Assembly (NCBI GenBank): GCA_913774955.1
Contig: CAJYKV010000028.1
Coordinates: forward strand, 1-64,000
DNA from: an uncultured Acidovorax sp.
GTDB lineage: Bacteria; Pseudomonadota; Gammaproteobacteria; Burkholderiales; Burkholderiaceae_C
Direction: 5' to 3'
Length of the DNA stretch: 64,000 bases
Part shown: positions 42,786 to 52,845 of the stretch, piece by piece
Position numbering within the stretch: position 1 is the first letter of the stretch
Layout of the letters: each line of letters begins with the position of its first letter
Position numbers and translations under genes: made by a program
The notes under the pieces: model-generated
Told to the model about the DNA's origin: nothing
What the model saw: only the letters and a program-made list of their open reading frames with translations
The model's database searches: none

Positions 42786-43565
42786 TCAGGCCTTGGCGGC
42801 CGTGTCGTACGGATAGGCGCCCGACAGCAGCGCGCCCGCGCCCGGCACCACCGGGTCCAGGCCCAGTTCCTTGAGGATGGCGTAGGTGGTGGCGATCGAT
42901 GCCGTGAGCACGGGTTTGCCCGTGGCCGCTTCCACCTGGGCCACCGCCGGCAGCGAGGGCATCTGCACGCAGGCCGACAGCACGATCACGTCGGCATCGG
43001 CGTAGTCCATGCCGGCGACGATGCCCGGCAGCTTCGCGGGATCGTGGCGGCCCACCTCGAGGTTGTCGGGAATCTCCAGCGCGCGCCAATCGACGATCTC
43101 GAAGCCCTCGGCGGCGATGTAGTCCATCACCAGCTGGGTGAGTGGAACCATGTAGGGCGCCACCAGAGCGATCTTCTTCGCGCCCATCACCTTCAGCGCC
43201 TCGACCAGCGCGCCGGCGCTCGTGATCACCGGGGCGGTGGCGCCGTTGCTGGCCGTGCGTTCCGTCAGGCGCTGCTGCGACACGCGGTGGTAGCCCTTGC
43301 CCATCGCCATGATGGCCACGAGGCAGGCATAGCCCAGCACATCGACCCGCGCGTCGCTCAGCTCCAGCGCGCAGCGGTCGCTCTCGGCATCCATGGCGGC
43401 CAGCTCTTCCTTCTGCACTTTCTTCATGCGCATGCGGCTGGAGTGGAAGGTGAAGCGGTCCTGCGGGCACAGCGTGGAGTGGGCCTGCAGCATGGCCGGC
43501 ACCTCGGTCTCCATCGTGGTGTTGGAGCTGGGGACGATCTGGCCGATGCGGTATGTCTGGGTCAT
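42786..43565 (-). CDS. nicE: Maleate cis-trans isomerase
   Basis: A 259-residue Asp/Glu racemase-superfamily protein. The two active-site cysteines are Cys81 (VLGYACLVAIM) and Cys199 (IVLSACVQMPS). The N-terminal GQIVPSSNTTMETEVPAML is typical of maleate isomerases. It converts maleate to fumarate, which enters the citric acid cycle. It is the first gene of the minus arm and shares the 323-base promoter region with nicC. Confidence 0.95.
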   Translation of the reverse strand: MTQTYRIGQIVPSSNTTMETEVPAMLQAHSTLCPQDRFTFHSSRMRMKKVQKEELAAMDAESDRCALELSDARVDVLGYACLVAIMAMGKGYHRVSQQRLTERTASNGATAPVITSAGALVEALKVMGAKKIALVAPYMVPLTQLVMDYIAAEGFEIVDWRALEIPDNLEVGRHDPAKLPGIVAGMDYADADVIVLSACVQMPSLPAVAQVEAATGKPVLTASIATTYAILKELGLDPVVPGAGALLSGAYPYDTAAKA

Positions 43566-45046
<1,481 letters not shown>

Positions 45047-45076
45047 TACTCCCCTGCCGCCGCCGAAACGCATTCC

Positions 45077-45619
45077 ATGGGACATCCCCTCCAATCCAGC
45101 AGCCCGGCCCCCGGCCTCCGGCTGCGGGTCAATGGCCGCGCCTGCGACGTGCCCGCCGCGCCCGGCACGGCGCTGCTGCACGTGCTGCGCAACGATCTGG
45201 AGCTGAATGGCCCGAAGTACGGCTGCGGCCTGGGCGAGTGCGGTGCCTGCACGGTGCTGATCGACGGCGTGGCCGCGCGCTCCTGCGTGATTCCCGTGCA
45301 GGCCGCCGTGGGCCGCGAGGTGACCACGCTCGAAGGGCTCGGCACGCGCGCATGCCCGGGCACCACCCAGCAGGCCTTCATCGACTGCCAGGCGGCCCAG
45401 TGCGGCTACTGCCTGAACGGCATGGTCATGACCGTCGAGGCCCTGCTGCGCCGCAATCCCGATCCCTCGGAGCAGGAGGTGCGCAGCGAGCTGCACCACA
45501 ACCTCTGCCGCTGCGGCACGCACGTCGAGATCCTGCAGGCCGCGATGCGCGCCGCGCGGTTGCGCGTGGGTGGCACGGGTGCGGATGGTGGCACGGCGGC
45601 ACCGGAGGTGCGGCCATGA
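45077..45619 (+). CDS. nicA: Nicotinate dehydrogenase small iron-sulfur subunit
   Basis: A 180-residue protein with two [2Fe-2S] sites. The plant-ferredoxin-like one is CGLGECGACTVLIDG with a later Cys in ARSC. The helical one is CGYCLNGMVMT and CRCGTH. It relays electrons from the molybdenum site to the cytochrome-bearing subunit. The 15-residue N-terminal extension and the Gly/Thr-rich tail are variable. Its stop overlaps the next start by four bases (ATGA). Confidence 0.95.
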   Translation: MGHPLQSSSPAPGLRLRVNGRACDVPAAPGTALLHVLRNDLELNGPKYGCGLGECGACTVLIDGVAARSCVIPVQAAVGREVTTLEGLGTRACPGTTQQAFIDCQAAQCGYCLNGMVMTVEALLRRNPDPSEQEVRSELHHNLCRCGTHVEILQAAMRAARLRVGGTGADGGTAAPEVRP

Positions 45620-48612
45620 ACCTGCCGGCCCGTTCCATCGCGTCGCCTGCCCCGGCCTCTGCATCCGCGTCTCCGGGCGTGCCCGCGGACCTGCTGCACG
45701 GCCTGGCCGTCCGCCCGCCGCGCATGGGCTGGGACGGGCTGCGCTACCAGGGCGACACACTGGCCGATGCCCGGCTGGACCTCGCTCGCACCATGGCCGG
45801 AGTGGTGTCCGTGGTGCACCACGACAACTTCCTGGGCGTGGTCGCCATGGCGCCGGTCCATGCGCAGCAGGCGGCCGCGGTCCTGGCGCCGGTCTGGCGC
45901 GGGATGGATGCCGATACCCGGTCCCATGCCGATGCGGGTGCGGGTGCCGGTGCTGGCGCACTGCGGCCCGATGCCCAGGCAGGCGACGCGTTCGTCTGGC
46001 ATGCGCTCGCACCCGATGTACCTGCAGGCGCACGCGCCATCGCCTGGTGCCTGGACGGCCACGCGAGCCTCTGGCTGCCCGCCTGCGCGCCCGAGGTGCA
46101 GGCGCTGGTCACCGGCGAAATCGCCGCGCTGCTGCAGTTGCCGGTGCAGGCCGTGCACCTGTCCCTGATCGACGGCCCCGCGCTGCACGCGCTGGCGCTG
46201 ATGGATGCGGCGGCCGATGCGGCGCTGCTGTCCCGGGCCGTGGGCCGGCCGGTGGGCGTGCCCTGCAGCGTGGCCGGTGAGCCGCGCGCGCTGGTGCTGC
46301 ATACCCTGCAGGAGCAGCCCGCCGCGCCCGGCACCGCGCTGCAGCCGGCGGATGGTGCAGGTGCCGGTGCTCCCGTTACCCCTGCTGAATCCTTTCGCTT
46401 TTCCCCTTCGTTGCCCTGGGCCGTTCGGCCCAGTGGTGCACGCCTGCTCGGCCAGCCTGGCGCGGCACGCTCGGCGGCCCTGCCTGGCGTGCGCGGTGCC
46501 GGTACCGTGGAAGCCGCGCGGCCTGCCCCCGGTCTCGCGCAGGCCGGGGTGGACGACTTCAATGCCGCCCAGGTGTTCGCCAGCGAAAGCCTGTGGCACG
46601 AACGGGCCCTGGAGCAGGGCCACGATCCGCTCGAATGGCGTCTGCGGCACCTGCCCGAAGGCCCGGCGCGCGACCTGGCCACGCGTGTGGCGCAGAGCGC
46701 GCAGTCGCGCGGCGAGTCGCAGCACGCCGACGGGCGCCTGCACGGCCGGGGTTTCGCGACCGCCTGCGTGCAGGGCCTCGATCCCGATGGCCGGGACCGC
46801 GTGGTCTGGAGCGCCTGGGTCGCCGAGGTGGCCGTGCATCCGCGCACCGGCGAGATCGAGGTCACCCGGGTGGTCGCGGGCCACGACAGCCAGCACCTGC
46901 AGCCAGCGCAGGGCGCCGCCGTGCATGCGCAGACCGTGGAGCAGGACGCGCACTGGCTGGCCGGCGCGCGCCGCCTGCTGGGCGCGCCACCCGCGTTCGA
47001 CGACTGGCGCAGTCCTGCGGGCGCTGCCGCCACCGGCGCGCCGGCCGCAGAGGGCGCGCTCGTGGCCGGCAAGGTGGGCGACGGCACCCTCATCCGCCAT
47101 GGCCAGCTGGGCCTGGACGGCGTGGCCACCCTGCCCGCCGCCGCCGCCATCGCCAACGCCATCCGCCACGCCACGGGCGTGCGCCTGCGCGAGGTGCCGT
47201 TCCAGACGGAGCCGCTGCGCCTCGCGCTGGCCGGCGAGGCGGATGCGGCCGGACAGCCCGCGCGCAGCACGCTGCGCCGCGGCCTGGGCTGGCTCGCGGC
47301 CGGTGCCGCCGGCATCGCGGGCCTGGCCGCCATGGCGTGGCCCATGAAGCCGGCGTTGCCGCTGACCGACGGGCCCGATGCCTCGCTCTATTCCCCGCAG
47401 GCGATCGAGCGCGGGCGGCTGGTCGCGGCGGCTGGCGATTGCGTCGTCTGCCACACCGCGCCGGGCGGTGCCCCGAATGCGGGAGGCCTGGGCCTGGAGA
47501 CGCCGTTCGGCACCATCTACTCGACCAACATCACGCCCGATACGGAGACCGGCATCGGCCGGTGGTCGTACGCGGCGTTCGAGCGCGCGATGCGCCAGGG
47601 CATCCACCAGGACGGCCGCCAGCTCTATCCGGCGTTTCCGTACACGGCCTTCGCCAAGCTCAGCGACGGCGATCTGCAGGCCCTCTACGGCTACCTGATG
47701 TCGCGGCCCGCCGTGCAGGCCCGGGCGCCCGAGACGCAACTGGCCTTCCCCTACAGCCTGCGCCCGGCCATGGCCGGCTGGAACCTGCTGTTCCACGATG
47801 CCACGCCCTTCCAGGCGGACCCGGCACGCAGCGCCGAATGGAACCGCGGCGCCTACCTGGTGCAGGGCGCGGGCCACTGCGCCGCCTGCCATTCGCCGCG
47901 CAATGCGCTGGGCGCAGAGAAGGGCGGCATCCACTATCTGGGCGGCGGCGAGGCCGAAGGATGGAGCGCCCCCGCGCTCCACCAGCTGGCCGGCGGCCCG
48001 CGGCCCTGGAGCCGCGAATCGCTCTACCAGTACCTGCGCACGGGCTTCTCCGCGCGCCACGGCGTGGCCGCCGGGCCCATGGCACCCGTGATCCATGGCC
48101 TGGCCGAACTGCCCGATGCCGACGTGCGCGCCATGGCCACCTACCTGATGGAGCTGCCCGGCCAGGCGCCGCAGGCCGCGCCGGCGCCCGGTCCTGCGCC
48201 CGCCCCGGCGGCGGCCGTCCCAGCGGCCACCGCGGTGCCGATGCCGGCCCCCGCGCGCACCCTCGACCGCCATGCCAGCGGCGAGCGCATCTACCAGAAC
48301 GCCTGCGCCGTCTGCCACGAGGCCGGCAGCGGCCCGACCCTGTTCGGCGCGAAGCCGCAGCTGGGGCTCAACACCAACCTGCACGCCGCCACGCCGGACA
48401 ACCTGGTCCAGGTGATCCTGCACGGCATCCAGGAACCCGCCGACGGCGCCCTGGGCTACATGCCGGGCTTCCGCGACAGCCTGGACGACCGGCAGATCGC
48501 CGACCTGCTCGGTTACCTGCGCGCCCGGTTCGCGCCGGAGGAGGCGCCGTGGCCGCAGGAGATGGAAACGGTCCGCCGGCTGCGCGCCACGGCGCATGCG
48601 GGCGCGCCTTGA
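45616..48612 (+). CDS. nicB: NicB-like subunit: degenerate molybdopterin domain fused to triheme cytochrome c
   Basis: A 998-residue protein. Residues about 25-545 are related to molybdopterin-binding hydroxylase subunits but worn: the region that should hold a Gly-rich CYGR motif reads IDGPALHALALMD, and the catalytic Glu position is Gly502 (GLDGVATLP). A transmembrane segment (about 556-577) leads to three c-type heme motifs: CVVCH (609), CAACH (755) and CAVCH (896), joined by Pro/Ala linkers. The cytochrome part probably passes electrons from nicotinate hydroxylation to the respiratory chain on the periplasmic side. Catalysis must then rest with the separate 760-residue subunit. It is coupled to nicA by a four-base overlap. 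Confidence 0.88.
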   Translation: MNLPARSIASPAPASASASPGVPADLLHGLAVRPPRMGWDGLRYQGDTLADARLDLARTMAGVVSVVHHDNFLGVVAMAPVHAQQAAAVLAPVWRGMDADTRSHADAGAGAGAGALRPDAQAGDAFVWHALAPDVPAGARAIAWCLDGHASLWLPACAPEVQALVTGEIAALLQLPVQAVHLSLIDGPALHALALMDAAADAALLSRAVGRPVGVPCSVAGEPRALVLHTLQEQPAAPGTALQPADGAGAGAPVTPAESFRFSPSLPWAVRPSGARLLGQPGAARSAALPGVRGAGTVEAARPAPGLAQAGVDDFNAAQVFASESLWHERALEQGHDPLEWRLRHLPEGPARDLATRVAQSAQSRGESQHADGRLHGRGFATACVQGLDPDGRDRVVWSAWVAEVAVHPRTGEIEVTRVVAGHDSQHLQPAQGAAVHAQTVEQDAHWLAGARRLLGAPPAFDDWRSPAGAAATGAPAAEGALVAGKVGDGTLIRHGQLGLDGVATLPAAAAIANAIRHATGVRLREVPFQTEPLRLALAGEADAAGQPARSTLRRGLGWLAAGAAGIAGLAAMAWPMKPALPLTDGPDASLYSPQAIERGRLVAAAGDCVVCHTAPGGAPNAGGLGLETPFGTIYSTNITPDTETGIGRWSYAAFERAMRQGIHQDGRQLYPAFPYTAFAKLSDGDLQALYGYLMSRPAVQARAPETQLAFPYSLRPAMAGWNLLFHDATPFQADPARSAEWNRGAYLVQGAGHCAACHSPRNALGAEKGGIHYLGGGEAEGWSAPALHQLAGGPRPWSRESLYQYLRTGFSARHGVAAGPMAPVIHGLAELPDADVRAMATYLMELPGQAPQAAPAPGPAPAPAAAVPAATAVPMPAPARTLDRHASGERIYQNACAVCHEAGSGPTLFGAKPQLGLNTNLHAATPDNLVQVILHGIQEPADGALGYMPGFRDSLDDRQIADLLGYLRARFAPEEAPWPQEMETVRRLRATAHAGAP

Positions 48613-48703
48613 GCCGTTGAACCGGTGACGGCCCGGCGGCAGCATGCGGTGCCGCGAAGAACAAAAAGGGAAAGGCCGGGAGGAAGGTTATTTCGCGATC
48701 GGC

Positions 48704-48725
48704 CCCTCCGGGTGGCGCCGGAGGG
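48704..48725 (+). other. Hairpin between nicB and the MFS gene
   Basis: CCCTCCGG and CCGGAGGG are perfect 8-base arms around a GTGGCG loop. No T-run follows, so it is not a classical terminator. It lies 46 bases before the transporter start and could attenuate or stabilise the transcript. Confidence 0.5.
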
Positions 48726-48771
48726 CTCGATCGCACATCAACAGCTAGCGGTGACGACCACAGGAGTTCCC

Positions 48772-50088
48772 ATGTCATCTTCATTCGTTTCGGTGGAAAA
48801 AGGCATCCAGACAGCGGGTGTCGGCCGGTTCCAGTACCGGCTCTTCGTGATCTTCGGCCTGGTCTGGCTGGCCGACGCCATGCAGGTGCTGTCCATCGGC
48901 TTCAGCGCGCCGTCCATCGCCAAGACCTTCGGCAAGACGGTGCCCGAGGCGCTGCAGACCGGCACCTTCTTCTTCATCGGCATGCTGATCGGCGCCTTCG
49001 TCTTCGGCCGCCTGGCCGACCGCATCGGGCGCCGCCCGGTGCTGATGATGGCGGTGGTGATCGACGCCTGCGCTGGCGTGGCCTCGGCCTTCGCGCCCGA
49101 GTTCGCCTGGCTGCTGGTGCTGCGCTTCATCACCGGCATCGGCGTGGGCGGTACGCTGCCGGTGGACTACACCATGATGGCCGAGTTCCTGCCCAGCGAT
49201 CGCCGCGGCCGCTGGCTGGTGCTGCTGGAATCGTTCTGGGCCGTGGGCACCATCTTCCTGGCGATCCTGGCACTGGTGGCCGTCTCCTGGGACAACGACG
49301 CCTGGCGCGTGATCTTCTTCGTGACCGGCATCCCGGCGCTGATCGGCGTGGTGCTGCGGTTCTACATCCCCGAGTCGCCGATGTTCCTGAACCGCAACGG
49401 CAAGTCCGACCAGGCCCGCCAGGTGCTGGAGCGCGTGGCCAAGGTCAACGGCAACACCACGCCGATCCCGCCGCTGCAGCCCGAGAAGCAGGAGCGCAAG
49501 TCGCTCTTCTCGCTGTTCTCGGCCGAACTGCGCCGCCGCAGCCTGGCGCTGTTCCTGGCCTGGGCGCTGATCTCCATCGCCTACTACGGCGTCTTCGTCT
49601 ACCTGCCCGTCAAGCTCAGCAGCGAGGGCTTCGCCTTCATGCGCGGCCAGGTCTTCCTGGTGGTGCTGGCACTGGTGCAGCTGCCCGGCTTTGCGCTCTC
49701 GGCCTATGGCGTGGAGCGCTGGGGCCGCAAGCCCACGCTGATCGGCTTCCTGCTGCTGAGCGCCGTGGGCTGCATGCTCTACAGCCTCGGCTCGTCGCCG
49801 GTCGTGGTGATCGGCTCGACCCTGCTCATGAGCTTCTCGCTGCTGGGCACCTGGGGCGCGCTCTACGCGTTCACCCCCGAGGTCTATCCCACCGACCTGC
49901 GCGCCAGCGGCATGGGCATGGCGGGCGCCGTCGCGCGCTTCGGCGGCCTGTTCGCACCGGCCATCATCGCGCCGATCATGGCCACGCATTTCACGCTGGC
50001 CCTGGCCGTGCTGTCCGCCATGCTGGTGGGCGGCGCGCTGTCGATCTGGGCGGTGGACGTGGAATCGCGCAACCGCGCGCTCGACTGA
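48772..50088 (+). CDS. MFS transporter, probable nicotinate importer (NiaP-like)
   Basis: A 438-residue protein with twelve hydrophobic segments. Major-facilitator markers are GRLADRIGRRPVLMM after segment 2 and PESPMFLNRNGK before the central loop, then YGVERWGRKPTLIGF and AFTPEVYPTDLRASGMG, the sugar/acid-porter signature. It resembles NiaP-type niacin transporters, and its place in the nic cluster supports nicotinate as substrate; aromatic acid transport is the alternative. GGAG precedes the start by 6 bases. Its stop and the chemoreceptor start share one base (TGATG). Confidence 0.88.
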   Translation: MSSSFVSVEKGIQTAGVGRFQYRLFVIFGLVWLADAMQVLSIGFSAPSIAKTFGKTVPEALQTGTFFFIGMLIGAFVFGRLADRIGRRPVLMMAVVIDACAGVASAFAPEFAWLLVLRFITGIGVGGTLPVDYTMMAEFLPSDRRGRWLVLLESFWAVGTIFLAILALVAVSWDNDAWRVIFFVTGIPALIGVVLRFYIPESPMFLNRNGKSDQARQVLERVAKVNGNTTPIPPLQPEKQERKSLFSLFSAELRRRSLALFLAWALISIAYYGVFVYLPVKLSSEGFAFMRGQVFLVVLALVQLPGFALSAYGVERWGRKPTLIGFLLLSAVGCMLYSLGSSPVVVIGSTLLMSFSLLGTWGALYAFTPEVYPTDLRASGMGMAGAVARFGGLFAPAIIAPIMATHFTLALAVLSAMLVGGALSIWAVDVESRNRALD

Positions 50089-51665
50089 TGGCCGCCGCCC
50101 TGGTCCCTGCCGGCAGGGCGGATGCCGCCCTGCGCGAGGACGAATACCTCATCACGCGCACCGACATCGAGGGCCGCATGGTGTACGTGAACGCGGCCTT
50201 CGTCGAACGCAGCGGCTATGCATCCATCGAACTGCTGGGGCATCCGGCTGGCATGGTGTATGCGCCCGACACGCCGCCCGAGCTGAGCGCGGACCTGTGG
50301 CGCACCGTCAAGGCCCAGGGCGCCTGGACCGGCGTGATGCGCCACCGCTGCAAAGACGGCAGCTGCTTCTGGGCGCAGGCCACGATCACGCGCACGATGC
50401 AGGACGGCCGGCACGTGGGCCACACCACCGTGCGCACCCGGGCGGGCGATCAGGAGGTGGAACGGATGCGCCGCTTCAACGCCGCGCGGCAGGCCGGTGA
50501 GCCGACCATGCACACCCTGCAGGAGGGACGGCTCGCCGTGCGCGGCATCGGCAGGGTGCTGCGCCTCGTGGCCGCACCCACCCTGTCGTCGCGCCTGGCG
50601 CTGGCCCAGGCGGCGAATGCCGTGGTGGTCTGCCTGGCGGCGGTGCAGTGGCTCGGCGCTGGAGGCGATGCATCGCATACCGCCATCGCGATCTGCGCGG
50701 TGTCGCTGGCCCTCGGCGCCGCGCTGGAGATGACGCGGCGGCGCATCCGCAGGCCCGTGGGTCGCCTGCTGTCGCATGCGCGCGGCATCGGTGCGGGCGA
50801 CCTCACCTGGCCCGCGTCGCCGCCCGCCCGCTCCGACGACGAGGTGGCGCGCCTCGGCGCCAGCATGGACGTCATGCAGAAAAGCCTGGCCAGCCTGGTG
50901 CGCGATCTGCGCGAAGGCGTGCGCACCGTTGATGGCGCGGCGAGCGAAATCTCCGACGCCAACATGGACCTGGCGGCGCGCACCGAGGCAACCGCTTCCG
51001 CCATCGAACAGGCGGTGGGGCGCATGCACGACCTGAGCGAGGCGGTGCACCGCAACGCCACCCATGCGGACCGGACGCACCGGCTGGCCGCCTCGTCGAA
51101 GGATGCGGCCGAACAGGGCCGCGAACTGGTGCGGCAGGTGATCGACGGCATGGGCGACATCGCACGCAGCACCGCCGGCATTTCCGACATCTCCTCGATG
51201 ATCGAGGGCATCGCGTTCCAGACCAACATCCTGGCGCTCAATGCTGCCGTCGAGGCGGCGCGCGCGGGCGCCCACGGCCGCGGCTTCGCGGTGGTGGCCG
51301 CCGAAGTGCGCAGCCTCGCCCAGCGCAGTTCGGAGGCCGTGCGGCAGATCAGCCAGCTGCTCGAGGTCTCGCGGGGGCACGTCGCCGGCGGAGAGCGGCT
51401 GGCCCAGGCCGCGGGCGGCAGCATCGACGAGATCGTGCGCCTCGCCTCCCAGGTGCTGGCCACCGTCGGCGAGATGTCGCAGGCCTCGCAAAGCCAGCAC
51501 GAGGAAATCACGCGCATCAACGGCGTCATCGGGCAGATCGACGATGCCGTCCGGCAGAACTCCGCCATGGTGGAGCAGGCCGCCGCTGCGGCCGCCTCGC
51601 TCGCGGACCAGAGCCGCAGGCTGGACCAGTCCGTCTCCCTGTTCAGGACGGGCGGCGCCCATTAG
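50088..51665 (+). CDS. PAS-containing methyl-accepting chemotaxis protein (Aer-like)
   Basis: A 525-residue chemoreceptor. The N-terminal PAS domain (about 20-125, ITRTDIEGRMVYVNAAFVERSGY then MRHRCKDGSCFWAQATITRT) is cytoplasmic. Two hydrophobic segments (about 178-215) anchor it. A HAMP-like region and a signalling domain follow, with the kinase-contact tip IEGIAFQTNILALNAAVEAA and RAGAHGRGFAVVAAEVRSLAQ. It has no periplasmic sensor, so it should sense redox state or an internal metabolite as Aer does. One-base overlap with the transporter gene suggests coupling and a role in taxis towards nicotinate. A C-terminal CheR-binding pentapeptide is not seen. Confidence 0.92.
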   Translation: MAAALVPAGRADAALREDEYLITRTDIEGRMVYVNAAFVERSGYASIELLGHPAGMVYAPDTPPELSADLWRTVKAQGAWTGVMRHRCKDGSCFWAQATITRTMQDGRHVGHTTVRTRAGDQEVERMRRFNAARQAGEPTMHTLQEGRLAVRGIGRVLRLVAAPTLSSRLALAQAANAVVVCLAAVQWLGAGGDASHTAIAICAVSLALGAALEMTRRRIRRPVGRLLSHARGIGAGDLTWPASPPARSDDEVARLGASMDVMQKSLASLVRDLREGVRTVDGAASEISDANMDLAARTEATASAIEQAVGRMHDLSEAVHRNATHADRTHRLAASSKDAAEQGRELVRQVIDGMGDIARSTAGISDISSMIEGIAFQTNILALNAAVEAARAGAHGRGFAVVAAEVRSLAQRSSEAVRQISQLLEVSRGHVAGGERLAQAAGGSIDEIVRLASQVLATVGEMSQASQSQHEEITRINGVIGQIDDAVRQNSAMVEQAAAAAASLADQSRRLDQSVSLFRTGGAH

Positions 51666-51695
51666 GCGTGCCGTGCGCTCCCTACAATCCCGGCC

Positions 51696-52160
51696 ATGCC
51701 AGACAAGACCGCGACCGAGGGTGCCGATGAGGGATATGTGTTCTCCGAACAGGTGGGACATTTGCTGCGCCGCGTCTACCAGCGGCACACGGCGCTGTTC
51801 CAGCAGTACATCCCCGACTCGCAGCTGACGGCTGCCCAGTTCGTGGTGCTCTGCTCGCTGCACGACCAGGGCAGCAGTTCGCTGGCCGAGGTGGTGAAGG
51901 CCACTGTCATTGACCAGGCCACGATCCGCGGCGTGGTCGACCGGCTGAAGCAGCGCGGTCTGATCAGCGTGGACCACGACCGCGTGGACCGGCGCAAGGT
52001 GGTGATCGAGCTCACGGACGAAGGCCGCGACCTCGTGCGCACGATGCAGCCGTTCGCGCGAAGCATCACCCAGAGCACCTACGGCAAGCTCAACCCCGCG
52101 GAAAGGCTGGCGCTGGATTTCCTGCTGCGCAAGATGCTGGAGAGCGGCGAGGACGCGTAG
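51696..52160 (+). CDS. nicR: MarR-family regulator, probable NicR
   Basis: A 154-residue protein. The winged helix core is LTAAQFVVLCSLHDQGSSSL, AEVVKATVIDQATIRGVVDRL and KQRGLISVDHDRVDRRKVVI, with dimerisation helices at both ends. In Pseudomonas putida the MarR-type NicR represses the nic genes and responds to 6-hydroxynicotinate; the position at the end of the nic plus arm supports the same role, so the symbol is an inference. It follows the chemoreceptor by 30 bases and is convergent with the cytochrome b561 gene. Confidence 0.85.
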   Translation: MPDKTATEGADEGYVFSEQVGHLLRRVYQRHTALFQQYIPDSQLTAAQFVVLCSLHDQGSSSLAEVVKATVIDQATIRGVVDRLKQRGLISVDHDRVDRRKVVIELTDEGRDLVRTMQPFARSITQSTYGKLNPAERLALDFLLRKMLESGEDA

Positions 52161-52167
52161 GGCAGGT

Positions 52168-52704
52168 TCATGCCATCCGCCGCAGCCCGTTGTCCCGCCG
52201 CACGAAGGCGTGCCAGAGCGCGGCGGCGACGTGCAGGCCGATCACCCAGTAGAAGGCGGTGCCGAGCCATGCGTGCGCGGCTTCCAGGCTACCGGCGAGG
52301 GCCTTGTCGACCCAGGCAGCCGGCGAGGGGATGGCGGCGGAGGTGAACGGCAGGCCGATCCCGCGGCCACTCACGAGGCGGCAGGCCATGCCCAGCAGCG
52401 GCTGCGCGACGAGGAACGCATAGAGCAGCGCATGCCCCAGGTGCGCGCCGATGCGCAGGACCGCCGGCAGCGGCGGCTCGATCGGCGGCTGCGGCGAGCG
52501 CCAGCGTGCGACGAGCCGCGGCACCACGAGCAGCAGCACCAGCATGCCGAGCAGGAAATGCGTTTCGACCACCAGCAGCCGCGCGTTGCTGCCGCGCTCG
52601 AACGCCTGGCGCAGATTGATCGTGGCGTAGGCGAGCGCGACGAGCAAGAACATCACCCAGTGCAGCATGCGCAGGGTCGCCGAATACTTTGGGGCTCGCG
52701 TCAT
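52168..52704 (-). CDS. Cytochrome b561 family protein
   Basis: A 178-residue protein with four hydrophobic helices. Probable heme-binding His residues lie in LRMLHWVMFL, VVETHFLLGML, GHALLYAFLV and YWVIGLHVAAALWHAF. Such proteins take electrons from quinol to periplasmic acceptors, or serve superoxide or ferric reduction. It lies 141 bases after the TonB-dependent receptor in the same direction, so a part in iron reduction after uptake is possible. The start MTRAPKYSATLRMLHW at 52704 is the family-like one. Confidence 0.9.
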   Translation of the reverse strand: MTRAPKYSATLRMLHWVMFLLVALAYATINLRQAFERGSNARLLVVETHFLLGMLVLLLVVPRLVARWRSPQPPIEPPLPAVLRIGAHLGHALLYAFLVAQPLLGMACRLVSGRGIGLPFTSAAIPSPAAWVDKALAGSLEAAHAWLGTAFYWVIGLHVAAALWHAFVRRDNGLRRMA

Positions 52705-52845
52705 CGGGGGCCTCTCCAGGGCGTTCCCGCCAGGCCGGTCCCGCGGGTGGCACAGTGTGCCATGGCGTGGAATCCGCCGGAACAGCGGCACGGCGGTGCG
52801 GCGCCGCGCCGCCCAAGGCGGAAGCGGCAGCGGGAGCGGTCGGCG

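Noticed and set aside
45406-48645. Minus-strand open frame of over 1000 codons opposite nicB
   Set aside because: Low-complexity Arg/Gly/Ala sequence without motifs; the plus strand holds a clear heme protein with coupled start.
48704-48725. Rho-independent terminator between nicB and the transporter gene
   Set aside because: The hairpin is strong, but no T-run follows on either strand; listed only as a hairpin.
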